Source of the DNA: Deinococcus hopiensis KR-140
GTDB taxonomy: Bacteria; Deinococcota; Deinococci; Deinococcales; Deinococcaceae
Assembly: GCA_943327755.2 (NCBI GenBank)
Contig: CALPYF020000085.1
Coordinates: 1 to 8,030 of the forward strand
DNA length: 8,030 nt
Direction of reading: 5' to 3'
The notes under the pieces are model-generated. The model saw only the letters and a list, made by a program, of their open reading frames with translations. It was not told the origin of the DNA and searched no databases. Shown here piece after piece: positions 1 to 6,831 of this stretch. How positions within the stretch are numbered: position 1 is the stretch's first letter; every line of letters starts with the position of its first letter. The translations under genes were made by a program, and so were the position numbers.

Positions 1-18
1 AGGGACGGGAAGGGGAAA

Positions 19-65
19 AGGGCACCTGCGGCGTGACGTGAGGAACGCCGCTGCTCAGGTGCCCT
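19..65 (-). terminator. Long two-part GC-rich hairpin, possible minus-strand terminator
   Basis: AGGGCACCTG (19-28) pairs perfectly with CAGGTGCCCT (56-65). Inside it CGGCGT (29-34) pairs with ACGCCG (45-50), leaving a 10-nt loop and a 5-nt bulge (51-55) on one side. Read on the minus strand, the hairpin runs into a short T run and a pyrimidine-rich stretch (CCCTTTTCCCC). That is compatible with a weak intrinsic terminator for leftward transcription. On the plus strand no T tract follows. It could equally be a dispersed palindromic repeat. The structure is certain on sequence; its function is inference. Confidence 0.45.
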
Positions 66-107
66 GGTGCCGCAGGCATTCCCCTGGACGGCCTGCCCCA
101 ACGGGGC

Positions 108-145
108 ATATGTTTACAGATTTACATATAAACATGTAAAAAGAG
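108..145. promoter_or_regulatory. AT-rich island with TTTACA repeats, candidate promoter/operator
   Basis: This short AT-rich stretch stands out in a GC-rich surrounding. TTTACA occurs at 113-118 and again at 121-126, 8 nt apart, and its inverted copy TGTAAA lies at 135-140. Two nested palindromes result: TTTACAT (121-127) with ATGTAAA (134-140), and TGTTTA (111-116) with TAAACA (129-134). TATAAA (127-132) resembles a -10 box and sits inside the repeats, as expected if a repressor covered the promoter. No good -35 box is visible at 17 nt. The nearest gene in the plus direction is the small one at 238. Repeated short half-sites of this kind are typical of small dimeric repressors or replication/partition proteins; which one is unknown. 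Confidence 0.4.
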
Positions 146-237
146 AAAAGAAGAGAGGGATAACCCCCTCCTTGTTGATCCTCTCCAGCTGCGCACCAGG
201 GAATTCCTCAGGGCCTGCCTTCCTCTATCCTGGCCAT

Positions 238-474
238 ATGCCGGAGGGACCCCATGTATTCGTCACTGTGAATCAGGTGGAAACTGGTGAGGTTGTGCGC
301 CAGCTCGGGCCTTACCTGAATGCGGCCACCGCCCGTCGAGCCGTCCCCGCCTTTACGGGGCAAGCCATGACTTGGGAGCGCACAGCCGAGACCTGGCGCT
401 CGGAGAAATACCCGCTGGCCTATCACGTGCCGGCAGATGCGCCAGATCCAATGGATAGCATTGATCAGCCCTGA
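238..474 (+). CDS. Small hypothetical protein, 78 aa
   Basis: I do not recognise this protein. The ATG start gives 78 residues, soluble-looking, with no signal peptide or membrane segment. It has a beta-like N-terminus (VFVTVNQVETGEVV), an Ala/Arg-rich middle (NAATARRAV), two tryptophans and an acidic proline-rich tail. The frame stays open back to a GTG at 67. The upstream part crosses the AT-rich repeat island and reads unlike protein, so ATG 238 is the likelier start. No convincing ribosome binding site precedes it; a TATCCT at 226-231 could serve a leaderless message, but this is weak. The best support is the strong hairpin with T-rich tail 27 nt after the stop, oriented as its terminator. 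It converges on jetD and has no evident link to Wadjet function. Confidence 0.5.
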   Translation: MPEGPHVFVTVNQVETGEVVRQLGPYLNAATARRAVPAFTGQAMTWERTAETWRSEKYPLAYHVPADAPDPMDSIDQP

Positions 475-500
475 ATACCGGGTTATACTGTGCAACATCA

Positions 501-529
501 AAGGCGACCTTCGGGCCGCCTTTTCTATT
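501..529. terminator. Intrinsic terminator between the small gene and jetD
   Basis: A 9-bp stem (501-509 with 514-522, one A-C mismatch) closes on a C(TTCG)G tetraloop, an exceptionally stable loop. It is followed on the plus strand by TTTTCTATT, so it terminates the small plus-strand gene ending at 474. On the minus strand the hairpin is followed by TTTGATGTT, a weaker tail. It probably also serves the jet operon, whose last codon ends at 547, making it bidirectional between convergent genes. Confidence 0.82.
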
Positions 530-546
530 GGGCCTGTACAAAACTC

Positions 547-1680
547 TTATGTCACTGTTTTTGTTTGAGCCACATCGGCCAGGAGTTCCGGGAGCAGGTT
601 TTCCTGATGGCCTCCCAGACCTGATTTCGCCATTGCCCCTGCCAGATCAGCCAGACTCTCGACTGGACAGTTCACAGCACCAGCCAAGGGAAGACTTCCC
701 CGCCTACACGCCAGAACATAACTCTGCACGTCCATCCGCCAGGGCCGCCAGTTAAGCTCGACCTCCCGCATCAGGAACGAGGCGATGCGGAGGCCTCCCA
801 CATCAAGATCGCAACTCAGATAGACGATCGTCGTCGACGGAACCCGCCGCAGCAACGCCGTCACTGCTGTACCAGGCTGGCCCTGCGTACAGACGAGTGG
901 AAGACGCGGAACCGCCTCATGAAGTGCCTCAAAGACACTCGGATTCTCAACCACGTAGAGCTGGCGCCCAGGCACCTCAACCGCCGAGATCCGCAGAACC
1001 TCGCGGAGCGGGAGCGCCAGGCAGTGACCAGCAGCGGCTCGCAGCCAGTCTGTCCCAAACAGACCAGCACACAGCACCGTGCGGCTCACGCCGTCCCGTT
1101 CGGGATGGGGCCACCCCAGATCGTCGAGTGCCGCCCGGAACACCCGGCCAGCGAGACGATCCGTGTCCAGGGCGTGGGCGTCCCCACCCACCTGCGCCGC
1201 CAGGATGGGAAAGCTGGGGGCTTCTGGCAGGGCCTGAAGGGCGCGGCTGACCAGGCGAACCACCTCTGCGAGGCTTCCCGACCGCTTCAACTCGGCTTTC
1301 AAGGCCAGTGCTCCTCCCCTCCCTTCACGCAGGAGCGTCTGCCAGTCCGCATGTGGGACTTCATCGACAGCCTCATCCCATTGCCGACCCATAGCCTCTT
1401 TCTCCTGACGCCGGATCTGCACCGGGCCGCCATTCAGCTCCGTCAGGACGTCGACCAGACCCACCGCATGACGGCTCTTCAACAACGCCTGATTCAGCAC
1501 GGCCAGGTCAAGGGTGCGGCGCCCGGGTGATTCACCGGTCAGCCGCGAGAGTGCCAACCACGCTTCAGGCGGCAGTTCAGGTTGGCTGCGGCGCAGTTCG
1601 CCGTCACGCCGGTACCGCTTCAGGGCGGCCTCAAGTACAGGGCGCAGGCCGCTGCGGTCAAGATCGTCAAGGACACTCAT
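547..1680 (-). CDS. jetD: Wadjet type I nuclease subunit JetD (TOPRIM, TIGR02679/DUF2399-like)
   Basis: JetD is the effector of Wadjet: a TOPRIM-containing nuclease, related to topoisomerase VI-type folds, that cleaves plasmid DNA extruded by the JetABC motor. This protein has 377 aa, a normal type I size. The N-terminal 230 residues form the Leu/Arg-rich arm and DNA-binding part. The C-terminal TOPRIM core shows the glutamate motif LYVVENPSVFEAL (241-253, E245), then VCTQGQPG (263-270), then IVYLSCDLDVGGLRIAS (285-301). The last supplies the paired acids D291 and D293. A late acidic stretch GGHQENLLPELL (356-367) matches the family's usual C-terminal EN/EALLPELL region. The start is ATG at 1680, overlapping the jetC stop in ATGA. 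No strong ribosome site is seen, so translation is probably coupled to jetC. The stop is TAA at 547-549. All expected metal-binding acids are present. The SCDLD wording, where I expect GDFD, is the only oddity. Confidence 0.91.
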   Translation of the reverse strand: MSVLDDLDRSGLRPVLEAALKRYRRDGELRRSQPELPPEAWLALSRLTGESPGRRTLDLAVLNQALLKSRHAVGLVDVLTELNGGPVQIRRQEKEAMGRQWDEAVDEVPHADWQTLLREGRGGALALKAELKRSGSLAEVVRLVSRALQALPEAPSFPILAAQVGGDAHALDTDRLAGRVFRAALDDLGWPHPERDGVSRTVLCAGLFGTDWLRAAAGHCLALPLREVLRISAVEVPGRQLYVVENPSVFEALHEAVPRLPLVCTQGQPGTAVTALLRRVPSTTIVYLSCDLDVGGLRIASFLMREVELNWRPWRMDVQSYVLACRRGSLPLAGAVNCPVESLADLAGAMAKSGLGGHQENLLPELLADVAQTKTVT

Positions 1681-4600
1681 GCCAGGCCGCTCTGCTGACC
1701 ATCATGGACCTGCGTGCCGTCCCAGATGGAGGCGAGGGTGCCCAGACTGTCTCCTTGCGGTGTACTCACCCGCAGGAGTTGATACGTCGCTGCGCCACTC
1801 AGGTCTGCAGACAGATCAATCCGGTGTTGGCTCGTCGCGATCCATGAGAGATTCAGCGCCTCCATGATGCGGTACAGCACGCCAATGTTCGTCAGGTCCA
1901 TCCCCGCGAACGCCTCATCCAGACCGAGCAGGCGCGGGGTGCGGGGACCACACTGGTCGAAGCGGGCGGCCAGAGCCGCGAACAGGAACGTGTACAGCAT
2001 CGCGCTCCGCTCCCCCCCACTGCGCTGGGCGAAGGTCCTGTCGGTGATCTCACGCCGCCGGTCTAACGTGACACTGAAGAACGTGAATTGCGTCCACTCC
2101 CGGTAGTCCAGCGCCCGCTCAAGAGCCTGCGCGAACGATACGTCCGCCCCGGTCCGCGCCTGCAACGCCTGAATCAAGCCGCGAACTTCGTCGCGCACCG
2201 CCTGCCACCAGGTGGCCGGTTGATGGGTCGGATCAATCCGGGCGTCAATCAGGGCCGCCAGCTGCGCCACTGGCTCTCCCGCAGGAGGGGCCACACGCGT
2301 CCTCACGTCCAACTGCTCGGAGTGAAAGGACAGCCCGCGCAGGGTGGTGCGGAGCCGGTCAATCCATGCCGTGGCCAGTCGCTGCTTCTGATCGAGTTCT
2401 TCCACAAGTTCACGGATCAGTTCGTCGTGAAACACCCGCGCTTCTTCGTCTGACAGGAGCCGCCTGACCCCTTCAAGTTCTGCCGTGAGGTGCGCCAGAA
2501 GGTGGTCCGGCGTGGCCAGCACCCCCTGAATGTGAAAGCGAGGGCCAGCCAACGTCCGGGCTGGGTGATAACTCTCCGGCGTTTCCAACAGCGGACGGGC
2601 AAGATCGAAGGTCGCCCAGAGGTGATGCTCCGCGTGCTGGAGTGCCTCTTCCGTCGTGGAAACGGACAGGTCTGGCGCTGCCTCGGGCGCCAGGGCCGGG
2701 TGAGCGCTGCAGACTTGGGCCAGATGCTCCGCCGCCTGCGCCAGGTAAAGTTTTGCTTCCTCAGCAGCCGTCTTGAGAGCGGGGAGGCGGCCAGCCACGT
2801 TTCGCAGCCGTTCCTCAGCTTCAGTGGTTTCCCTGAGGAGGTCGCGGTCGCGCCGCTCCAGATCCCGTAATTGCCCACGCAGGGCCTGCACCTGGTTCCG
2901 GAGCTTCGCAGTGTCCAAGGCGTCATGCTGGGCCCGAAGTGCCGTGACCTGAGTCGCCAGGGCGTCACGCTGCGCTTCCAGGGTCAGGCGTTCTGTCTCC
3001 AGTTCGTGAAGATCCTGCTGCCGCTCCTGGAACTCGTCTGAGCGGGCCGTGATGTCCTCGTCCAACCGACGCCCCTCAACCTGAGCCTGAAGAAAAGCCG
3101 ACAGGGTTTCGCGTGCCCAGTGGTGTTCCTGTTGAGCGGCCTGAAGGGTCTCTGGGCCGGCCGCCGCCTGAAGGTCGAGGGGACGGAACGCCTCATGGAG
3201 CCGCTGCTCAGCCGCCTTGGCCGCCCCCTGTGCTTCCTTCCAGGCCTGCAACGCCGCCTCATGAGTTTCAGTCCGCAGCATCAATCGTTGAAGCGCCTCG
3301 TCCCGGGCCCGCTGTGCCTGTCTCCGGTCACGGGCGACGGCGGGTGCCGCCTGGAGGTCTCGGATGACCCGGTCAAGGTCAGCCAGGGCCTGGGTCGCTG
3401 CCGTCAGCGTCTCCTGGCCAGCCGCCAGAGCAGCGTTCACACGACTGAGTTCTTCTCGGAGGGCGGACAGCTGCTTCTGACGTTCCTGCTGGCGGGCCTT
3501 CTCGCCAAGGAACCGGACGCCTTCATCCGGGTTCCCACCAGCCAGCAGGCCACTGCGCCAACCCTGCCGCGTAATGGCAACAGGCGCAGGAGCAGCCAAT
3601 GTGATGGCCAGGCTCCTCAGGATTGCCTGCACGCTCTGCGGAGCGCCGTCCTCTGGCTCCAGCACCGTGCCCAAATGCTCTTCGACCGCCTCTCCTGGCG
3701 TGAGCAGCCCATCGGCGAGGCCTTGACTGGTCAGAATCGTCAGCGCCGTGCCCTGTGCTTCCTGAGGGACGACCAGGGCCGTGAGCAGACCAGAGGCCAG
3801 CAGCGCGCCCTCCAGGGCGCCGACGTCCGAGGCATCGGCGCGCGGGCGTACCAGCTGGTAGAAGGGGCGCGCATGAATGCCCTGATCCTTCAAGGTCTGG
3901 AGGGCCAAGTCCCGGCTGAGAGGCAGCGGCGGCGCCGCGCCCACCTCCTGTTGCAGGGCAGCCTGCCGGTCCTGAAACTGCAACTGCTGCGCTGTCAGGT
4001 CGCGTACGCGGTCCCGGGCCGCTGACTGGGCCTCCTGCGCGCCCAGGATCAACAGCTCAGCCTGGCTGGCGAGGTGCTCAAAGGCCTCGTCCATCTCCGA
4101 CCCTGCTTCCAGCTGCTCTCGATACACCGTGAGCGCTTTGGGCGAAAATGGAAGCGCCGCGGCCTGCTGTGACAAGAGAGCCGCCGTCTCCCGGTGCGTG
4201 CGATCCAGGAGATCAGTCTGCTGCGCCAGGGTCACTCGGGCCGCTTCGGCCAGTTCTGCAGCCGCCGTCGCCGCTGCTTGCCGGTCCGTCAGCCGTCCCG
4301 TGTCCCGTTCGAAGGTGCGCAGGGCCGCCTCGGCCACACCAAGCGCCTGCGCGCGCCCGTCCAGAGTGCGGTCAGCCTCCTCAGGCATCCACCAGGACAG
4401 GCGATGAAGGGACGCCTGGAGGTTGTTCTGCTGGTCAAGTGCATGCTGTCTGGCCGCATGGGCCTGCTGGAGGTGGGCTTGGTCCCTGAGCGACCGGTCA
4501 TGCACCGAGCGGCTGCGGCGGCGGTTCTGGTCCAGCAGGGTTCGGACATCCACCAAGCGGCGCTCCGTGGTCTTCAGGGCCTGTTCCTGACCCCCTATCT

Positions 4601-5660
4601 GAAGTTCTGTGGCTTCAAGATCGATCCGAATGCCTTCAAGGTCACGGGACGTCTCCTGACCCTGTTCCCGCAAGCCAGTCAGGGTGGCCGTGAGGCGATC
4701 GCGCTCTGACTGAGCCTCCTTGAGATCGCGCTTTGCCTGCTCGTCTCTGCTCTGGGCCATCCGCAGCCGACCATGAGCACGTCTGGCCCGTCCGAGCACC
4801 AGGGTGAAATTGGCCTCTGCGACACTCCGAACCGCCTGCTCCTGAGCGTCAAGGAGCGTGAGGCGCTGGGCATGCCGGTCCAAACGCTCAATGCCTTCCG
4901 CCAGTTTCTGGGTCACCTGAGGGGCGATCGGGGGCAAGGAGCGGCGCAGCACCTCGGTGATCTTTGACGGCCGCACGTCTCTGCCGAGCTTGGACCCGCG
5001 CACCGTGAGCAGCAGGTCGATCATCTCCTGGAATTCACGCTCAGGCACGCCATACAGTCGGCGGCGCACCAGTGCGGCGTACTCCCCCTGCCCTGAAGCA
5101 ACCTCCCCCTGGAGACTGCGCACCCGCTCTTTCAAGATCCGTTCGGAAAGAGGCTGGCCCTGGTCCACCAACGCCAGACCGCCCTGCTGCATGCGGCCCG
5201 GAAGCCAGAAGCCCCACTTCCCTACCGCACTGCTTCCCTCACTGGCACTGAGCCCCAGGCCGATGGTTTCGTACCCACCTGCTGGTGTACGAAACTCAAG
5301 CGCGAGATACGCCCTGCGAGCACTCGCCTCAAATCCCGCGTCTGGACCGCCCAGGAGGTAGTAGCGCAACTGTCTCAGGGTCCCCCCGAAGGGATCGAGG
5401 CGCGATGGACTGCTGTCACCATCCAACAGCAGCGTGATGGCGGCGGTCAGGGCTGTCGACTTCCCAGACCCGTTCCGCCCAGTCAGGAACAGGCGGCCAC
5501 GCACGAAGTGGAACACTTGATTGGGGTACAGCCAGTAATTGACCAGGATCAGGCGCGTAGGGGTCAGGCTGGACACGGGGCCATCCAACAGATCCTGCAC
5601 CGCCTTCACGCCGAATAAGGTCACGAGGCGAGAATACTGTCCTGGCCCGTACTCAGTCAC
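1677..5660 (-). CDS. jetC: Wadjet type I SMC-like ATPase JetC (TIGR02680-like)
   Basis: JetC is the motor of Wadjet. It is a dimeric SMC/MukB-like ATPase that extrudes DNA loops and detects small closed circles. The protein has 1327 aa, a normal family length. The N-terminal head includes PTRLILVNYWLY (34-45) and Walker A GRNGSGKST (61-69, K67). DLLLTVRGSKLGRDVRP (215-231) is a family-like head segment. Coiled coil runs roughly from 255 to 570, rich in Gln, Arg, Glu and Leu. A globular hinge follows at about 575-715, with ALEGALLASGLLTALVVP (615-632). A second coiled coil runs from about 720 to 985. The C-terminal head carries the signature QRSGGERSAMLY (1212-1223) and Walker B RLLGLDEAFAGMD (1243-1255, D1248 and E1249). 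The SMC switch region reads ATSQHRID (1275-1282), and the end is IWDG. The start is GTG at 5660. An in-frame TGA nine nucleotides upstream rules out anything longer, and no good ribosome site is visible. It overlaps jetD by 4 nt. Confidence 0.95.
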   Translation of the reverse strand: MTEYGPGQYSRLVTLFGVKAVQDLLDGPVSSLTPTRLILVNYWLYPNQVFHFVRGRLFLTGRNGSGKSTALTAAITLLLDGDSSPSRLDPFGGTLRQLRYYLLGGPDAGFEASARRAYLALEFRTPAGGYETIGLGLSASEGSSAVGKWGFWLPGRMQQGGLALVDQGQPLSERILKERVRSLQGEVASGQGEYAALVRRRLYGVPEREFQEMIDLLLTVRGSKLGRDVRPSKITEVLRRSLPPIAPQVTQKLAEGIERLDRHAQRLTLLDAQEQAVRSVAEANFTLVLGRARRAHGRLRMAQSRDEQAKRDLKEAQSERDRLTATLTGLREQGQETSRDLEGIRIDLEATELQIGGQEQALKTTERRLVDVRTLLDQNRRRSRSVHDRSLRDQAHLQQAHAARQHALDQQNNLQASLHRLSWWMPEEADRTLDGRAQALGVAEAALRTFERDTGRLTDRQAAATAAAELAEAARVTLAQQTDLLDRTHRETAALLSQQAAALPFSPKALTVYREQLEAGSEMDEAFEHLASQAELLILGAQEAQSAARDRVRDLTAQQLQFQDRQAALQQEVGAAPPLPLSRDLALQTLKDQGIHARPFYQLVRPRADASDVGALEGALLASGLLTALVVPQEAQGTALTILTSQGLADGLLTPGEAVEEHLGTVLEPEDGAPQSVQAILRSLAITLAAPAPVAITRQGWRSGLLAGGNPDEGVRFLGEKARQQERQKQLSALREELSRVNAALAAGQETLTAATQALADLDRVIRDLQAAPAVARDRRQAQRARDEALQRLMLRTETHEAALQAWKEAQGAAKAAEQRLHEAFRPLDLQAAAGPETLQAAQQEHHWARETLSAFLQAQVEGRRLDEDITARSDEFQERQQDLHELETERLTLEAQRDALATQVTALRAQHDALDTAKLRNQVQALRGQLRDLERRDRDLLRETTEAEERLRNVAGRLPALKTAAEEAKLYLAQAAEHLAQVCSAHPALAPEAAPDLSVSTTEEALQHAEHHLWATFDLARPLLETPESYHPARTLAGPRFHIQGVLATPDHLLAHLTAELEGVRRLLSDEEARVFHDELIRELVEELDQKQRLATAWIDRLRTTLRGLSFHSEQLDVRTRVAPPAGEPVAQLAALIDARIDPTHQPATWWQAVRDEVRGLIQALQARTGADVSFAQALERALDYREWTQFTFFSVTLDRRREITDRTFAQRSGGERSAMLYTFLFAALAARFDQCGPRTPRLLGLDEAFAGMDLTNIGVLYRIMEALNLSWIATSQHRIDLSADLSGAATYQLLRVSTPQGDSLGTLASIWDGTQVHDGQQSGLA

Positions 5661-5680
5661 TTCCGCTCAAAGGGCACCAT
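5657..5680 (-). other. Seven-codon minicistron bridging jetB and jetC
   Basis: The jetB stop is embedded in TGATG. The ATG (5680-5678) opens a frame of 7 codons, encoding MVPFERK, whose TGA (5659-5657) overlaps the jetC start as GTGA. A ribosome finishing jetB could reinitiate here and be delivered onto the jetC GTG. jetC itself lacks a clear ribosome binding site, so such coupling would explain its translation. The frame relations are seen directly. A coupling role is inference, and chance is possible for so short a frame. Confidence 0.35.
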
Positions 5681-6831
5681 CAATCAAACAATGAGGTAAT
5701 GGCTTGCTTCTCAGACTGTCCCCTTGCCTCTCCAGTTGCCTCCGTCTCGTAGGTGGGATCGAACCGGGCCAGATGGGGCTCAAGAGTCACTGACGCCGTA
5801 TCTGAGACGGCAACGCCGCCCCAGAGCCGCCACTCCGCCAGGACGAGCTCCAACAGCTTTTCGGTACTCTCTTTCCCCATGGTGCCCCATCTGGCCCGGT
5901 ATGTCGCCCGAACCTGGTCGAGCAACCCATACAGACGCACCTTGGTCACGGTTAACCGACCAGAATCCTCAGGCGTCAGGCGTTGGTGTTGAACTTCTTT
6001 GCAGACAGCGCTCAGCAGGAGTAGGGCCACACTACTCGCGGCGCTGCGGCCCGGCATCCAGCGGCTTCCCATGCCGCGAACAATTCCCTCACGGTGCAGG
6101 GTGGCGTACTCGCCGTTCACACTCAGACGCCAGCCCAGCGTGTGTTGCAGGTCTTCGAGCAGCGGGGCATTCAGCTGCTCAAACGCCTCGGGGTCCTGCG
6201 CACAAGTCATCGACGGTCCGCACAACAGCATGCGAATGGCACGCTGCGCGGCGGATGCAGGCAGCTCTGAGGGCCTTGAGATCAAATAAGGAGCCGCTGC
6301 AGTGAACTCCAGCAGTGCCCCCCCGGATGAGCCCGCGTCGCTCTCCCCGCTCTCCCACTCCTGCGATGACTCATCGACAATGGCCAGGGCCCCCAGCTCT
6401 CGAAGGGCCCGGACGGCCTGAAGAAGAGCCAGCCGCTGAGACCGCACACTGAAATCCAGGTCCTGGGCTTGGGGATGGCTGCTGATCGCAGAAGCAAGCT
6501 CGGCCAAGCTAAATTGCCGGACCTCACCGGCCTGAACCCCAAGAAACTCGTGGTACCACAGCACCCAGGCCACAAATCCCGCCGCCTGTGGGCTCCGCAC
6601 ATCCGCCCAGGCACGCCCACCTTCCGGAAAGGGGGGCGACAGCACCAGCCGGAGCACCCCTGGCCCGCTCTGGACAGTCAATGCGGCCACGCGGGCGAAG
6701 AACGCCCGCAGTTCCAGACGCCAGGCATAGGTTTCGCGGAAGCCCTCCATGCCCTCTGTCAGCAGGGGCGTGTCCAGCAGCGTCCGGACCGCTGCGGTGA
6801 AAGCGGCTGGAATTGGCTGCACCTCACTCAT
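5680..6831 (-). CDS. jetB: Wadjet type I KITE-like subunit JetB (TIGR02678-like)
   Basis: JetB is the winged-helix KITE-like partner (MukE analogue) that binds the JetA kleisin and the JetC heads in the loop-extruding complex. This protein has 383 aa, close to the type I family size and longer than the MukE-like JetB of other types. Visible features are an N-terminal helical part with FRETYAWRLELRAFFARV (31-48) and a hydrophobic segment FVAWVLWYHEFLG (86-98). Next come SLAELASAI (108-116) and VRALRELGALAIVDE (140-154), which read as winged-helix elements. An acidic, serine/glycine-rich insert (155-171) is probably a disordered loop. The rest is helical and ends in a polar tail. No catalytic residues are expected. 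The start is ATG 6831, overlapping the jetA TGA by 4 nt and preceded by a good ribosome site (AAAGGTGA, 6838-6845). The match to the family is more by size, position and pattern than by strong motifs. Confidence 0.87.
   Translation of the reverse strand: MSEVQPIPAAFTAAVRTLLDTPLLTEGMEGFRETYAWRLELRAFFARVAALTVQSGPGVLRLVLSPPFPEGGRAWADVRSPQAAGFVAWVLWYHEFLGVQAGEVRQFSLAELASAISSHPQAQDLDFSVRSQRLALLQAVRALRELGALAIVDESSQEWESGESDAGSSGGALLEFTAAAPYLISRPSELPASAAQRAIRMLLCGPSMTCAQDPEAFEQLNAPLLEDLQHTLGWRLSVNGEYATLHREGIVRGMGSRWMPGRSAASSVALLLLSAVCKEVQHQRLTPEDSGRLTVTKVRLYGLLDQVRATYRARWGTMGKESTEKLLELVLAEWRLWGGVAVSDTASVTLEPHLARFDPTYETEATGEARGQSEKQAITSLFD

Noticed and set aside
67..237. Longer form of the small plus-strand protein, starting at GTG 67 (135 aa)
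   Set aside because: The extra 57 codons begin right after the hairpin and cross the AT-rich repeat island. Their translation looks non-protein-like, and this stretch is better explained as regulatory.
208..541. Minus-strand open frames of 97 and 62 codons over the small gene
   Set aside because: The two frames overlap each other and start within or beside the terminator hairpin. They have no ribosome site or motif and oppose the better supported plus-strand gene.
919..1530. Plus-strand open frame of 203 codons
   Set aside because: It is antisense to jetD, including its TOPRIM core, and its composition is that of a shadow frame without motifs.
3120..4025. Plus-strand open frame of 301 codons
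   Set aside because: It lies wholly antisense to the coiled-coil and hinge region of jetC, which is clearly coding. The translation is Arg/Gly/Pro-rich and has no recognisable motif. Long antisense frames are common in GC-rich genes.
5724..6305. Plus-strand open frame of 193 codons
   Set aside because: It is antisense to jetB; the Arg/Pro/Ser-rich translation looks like a shadow.
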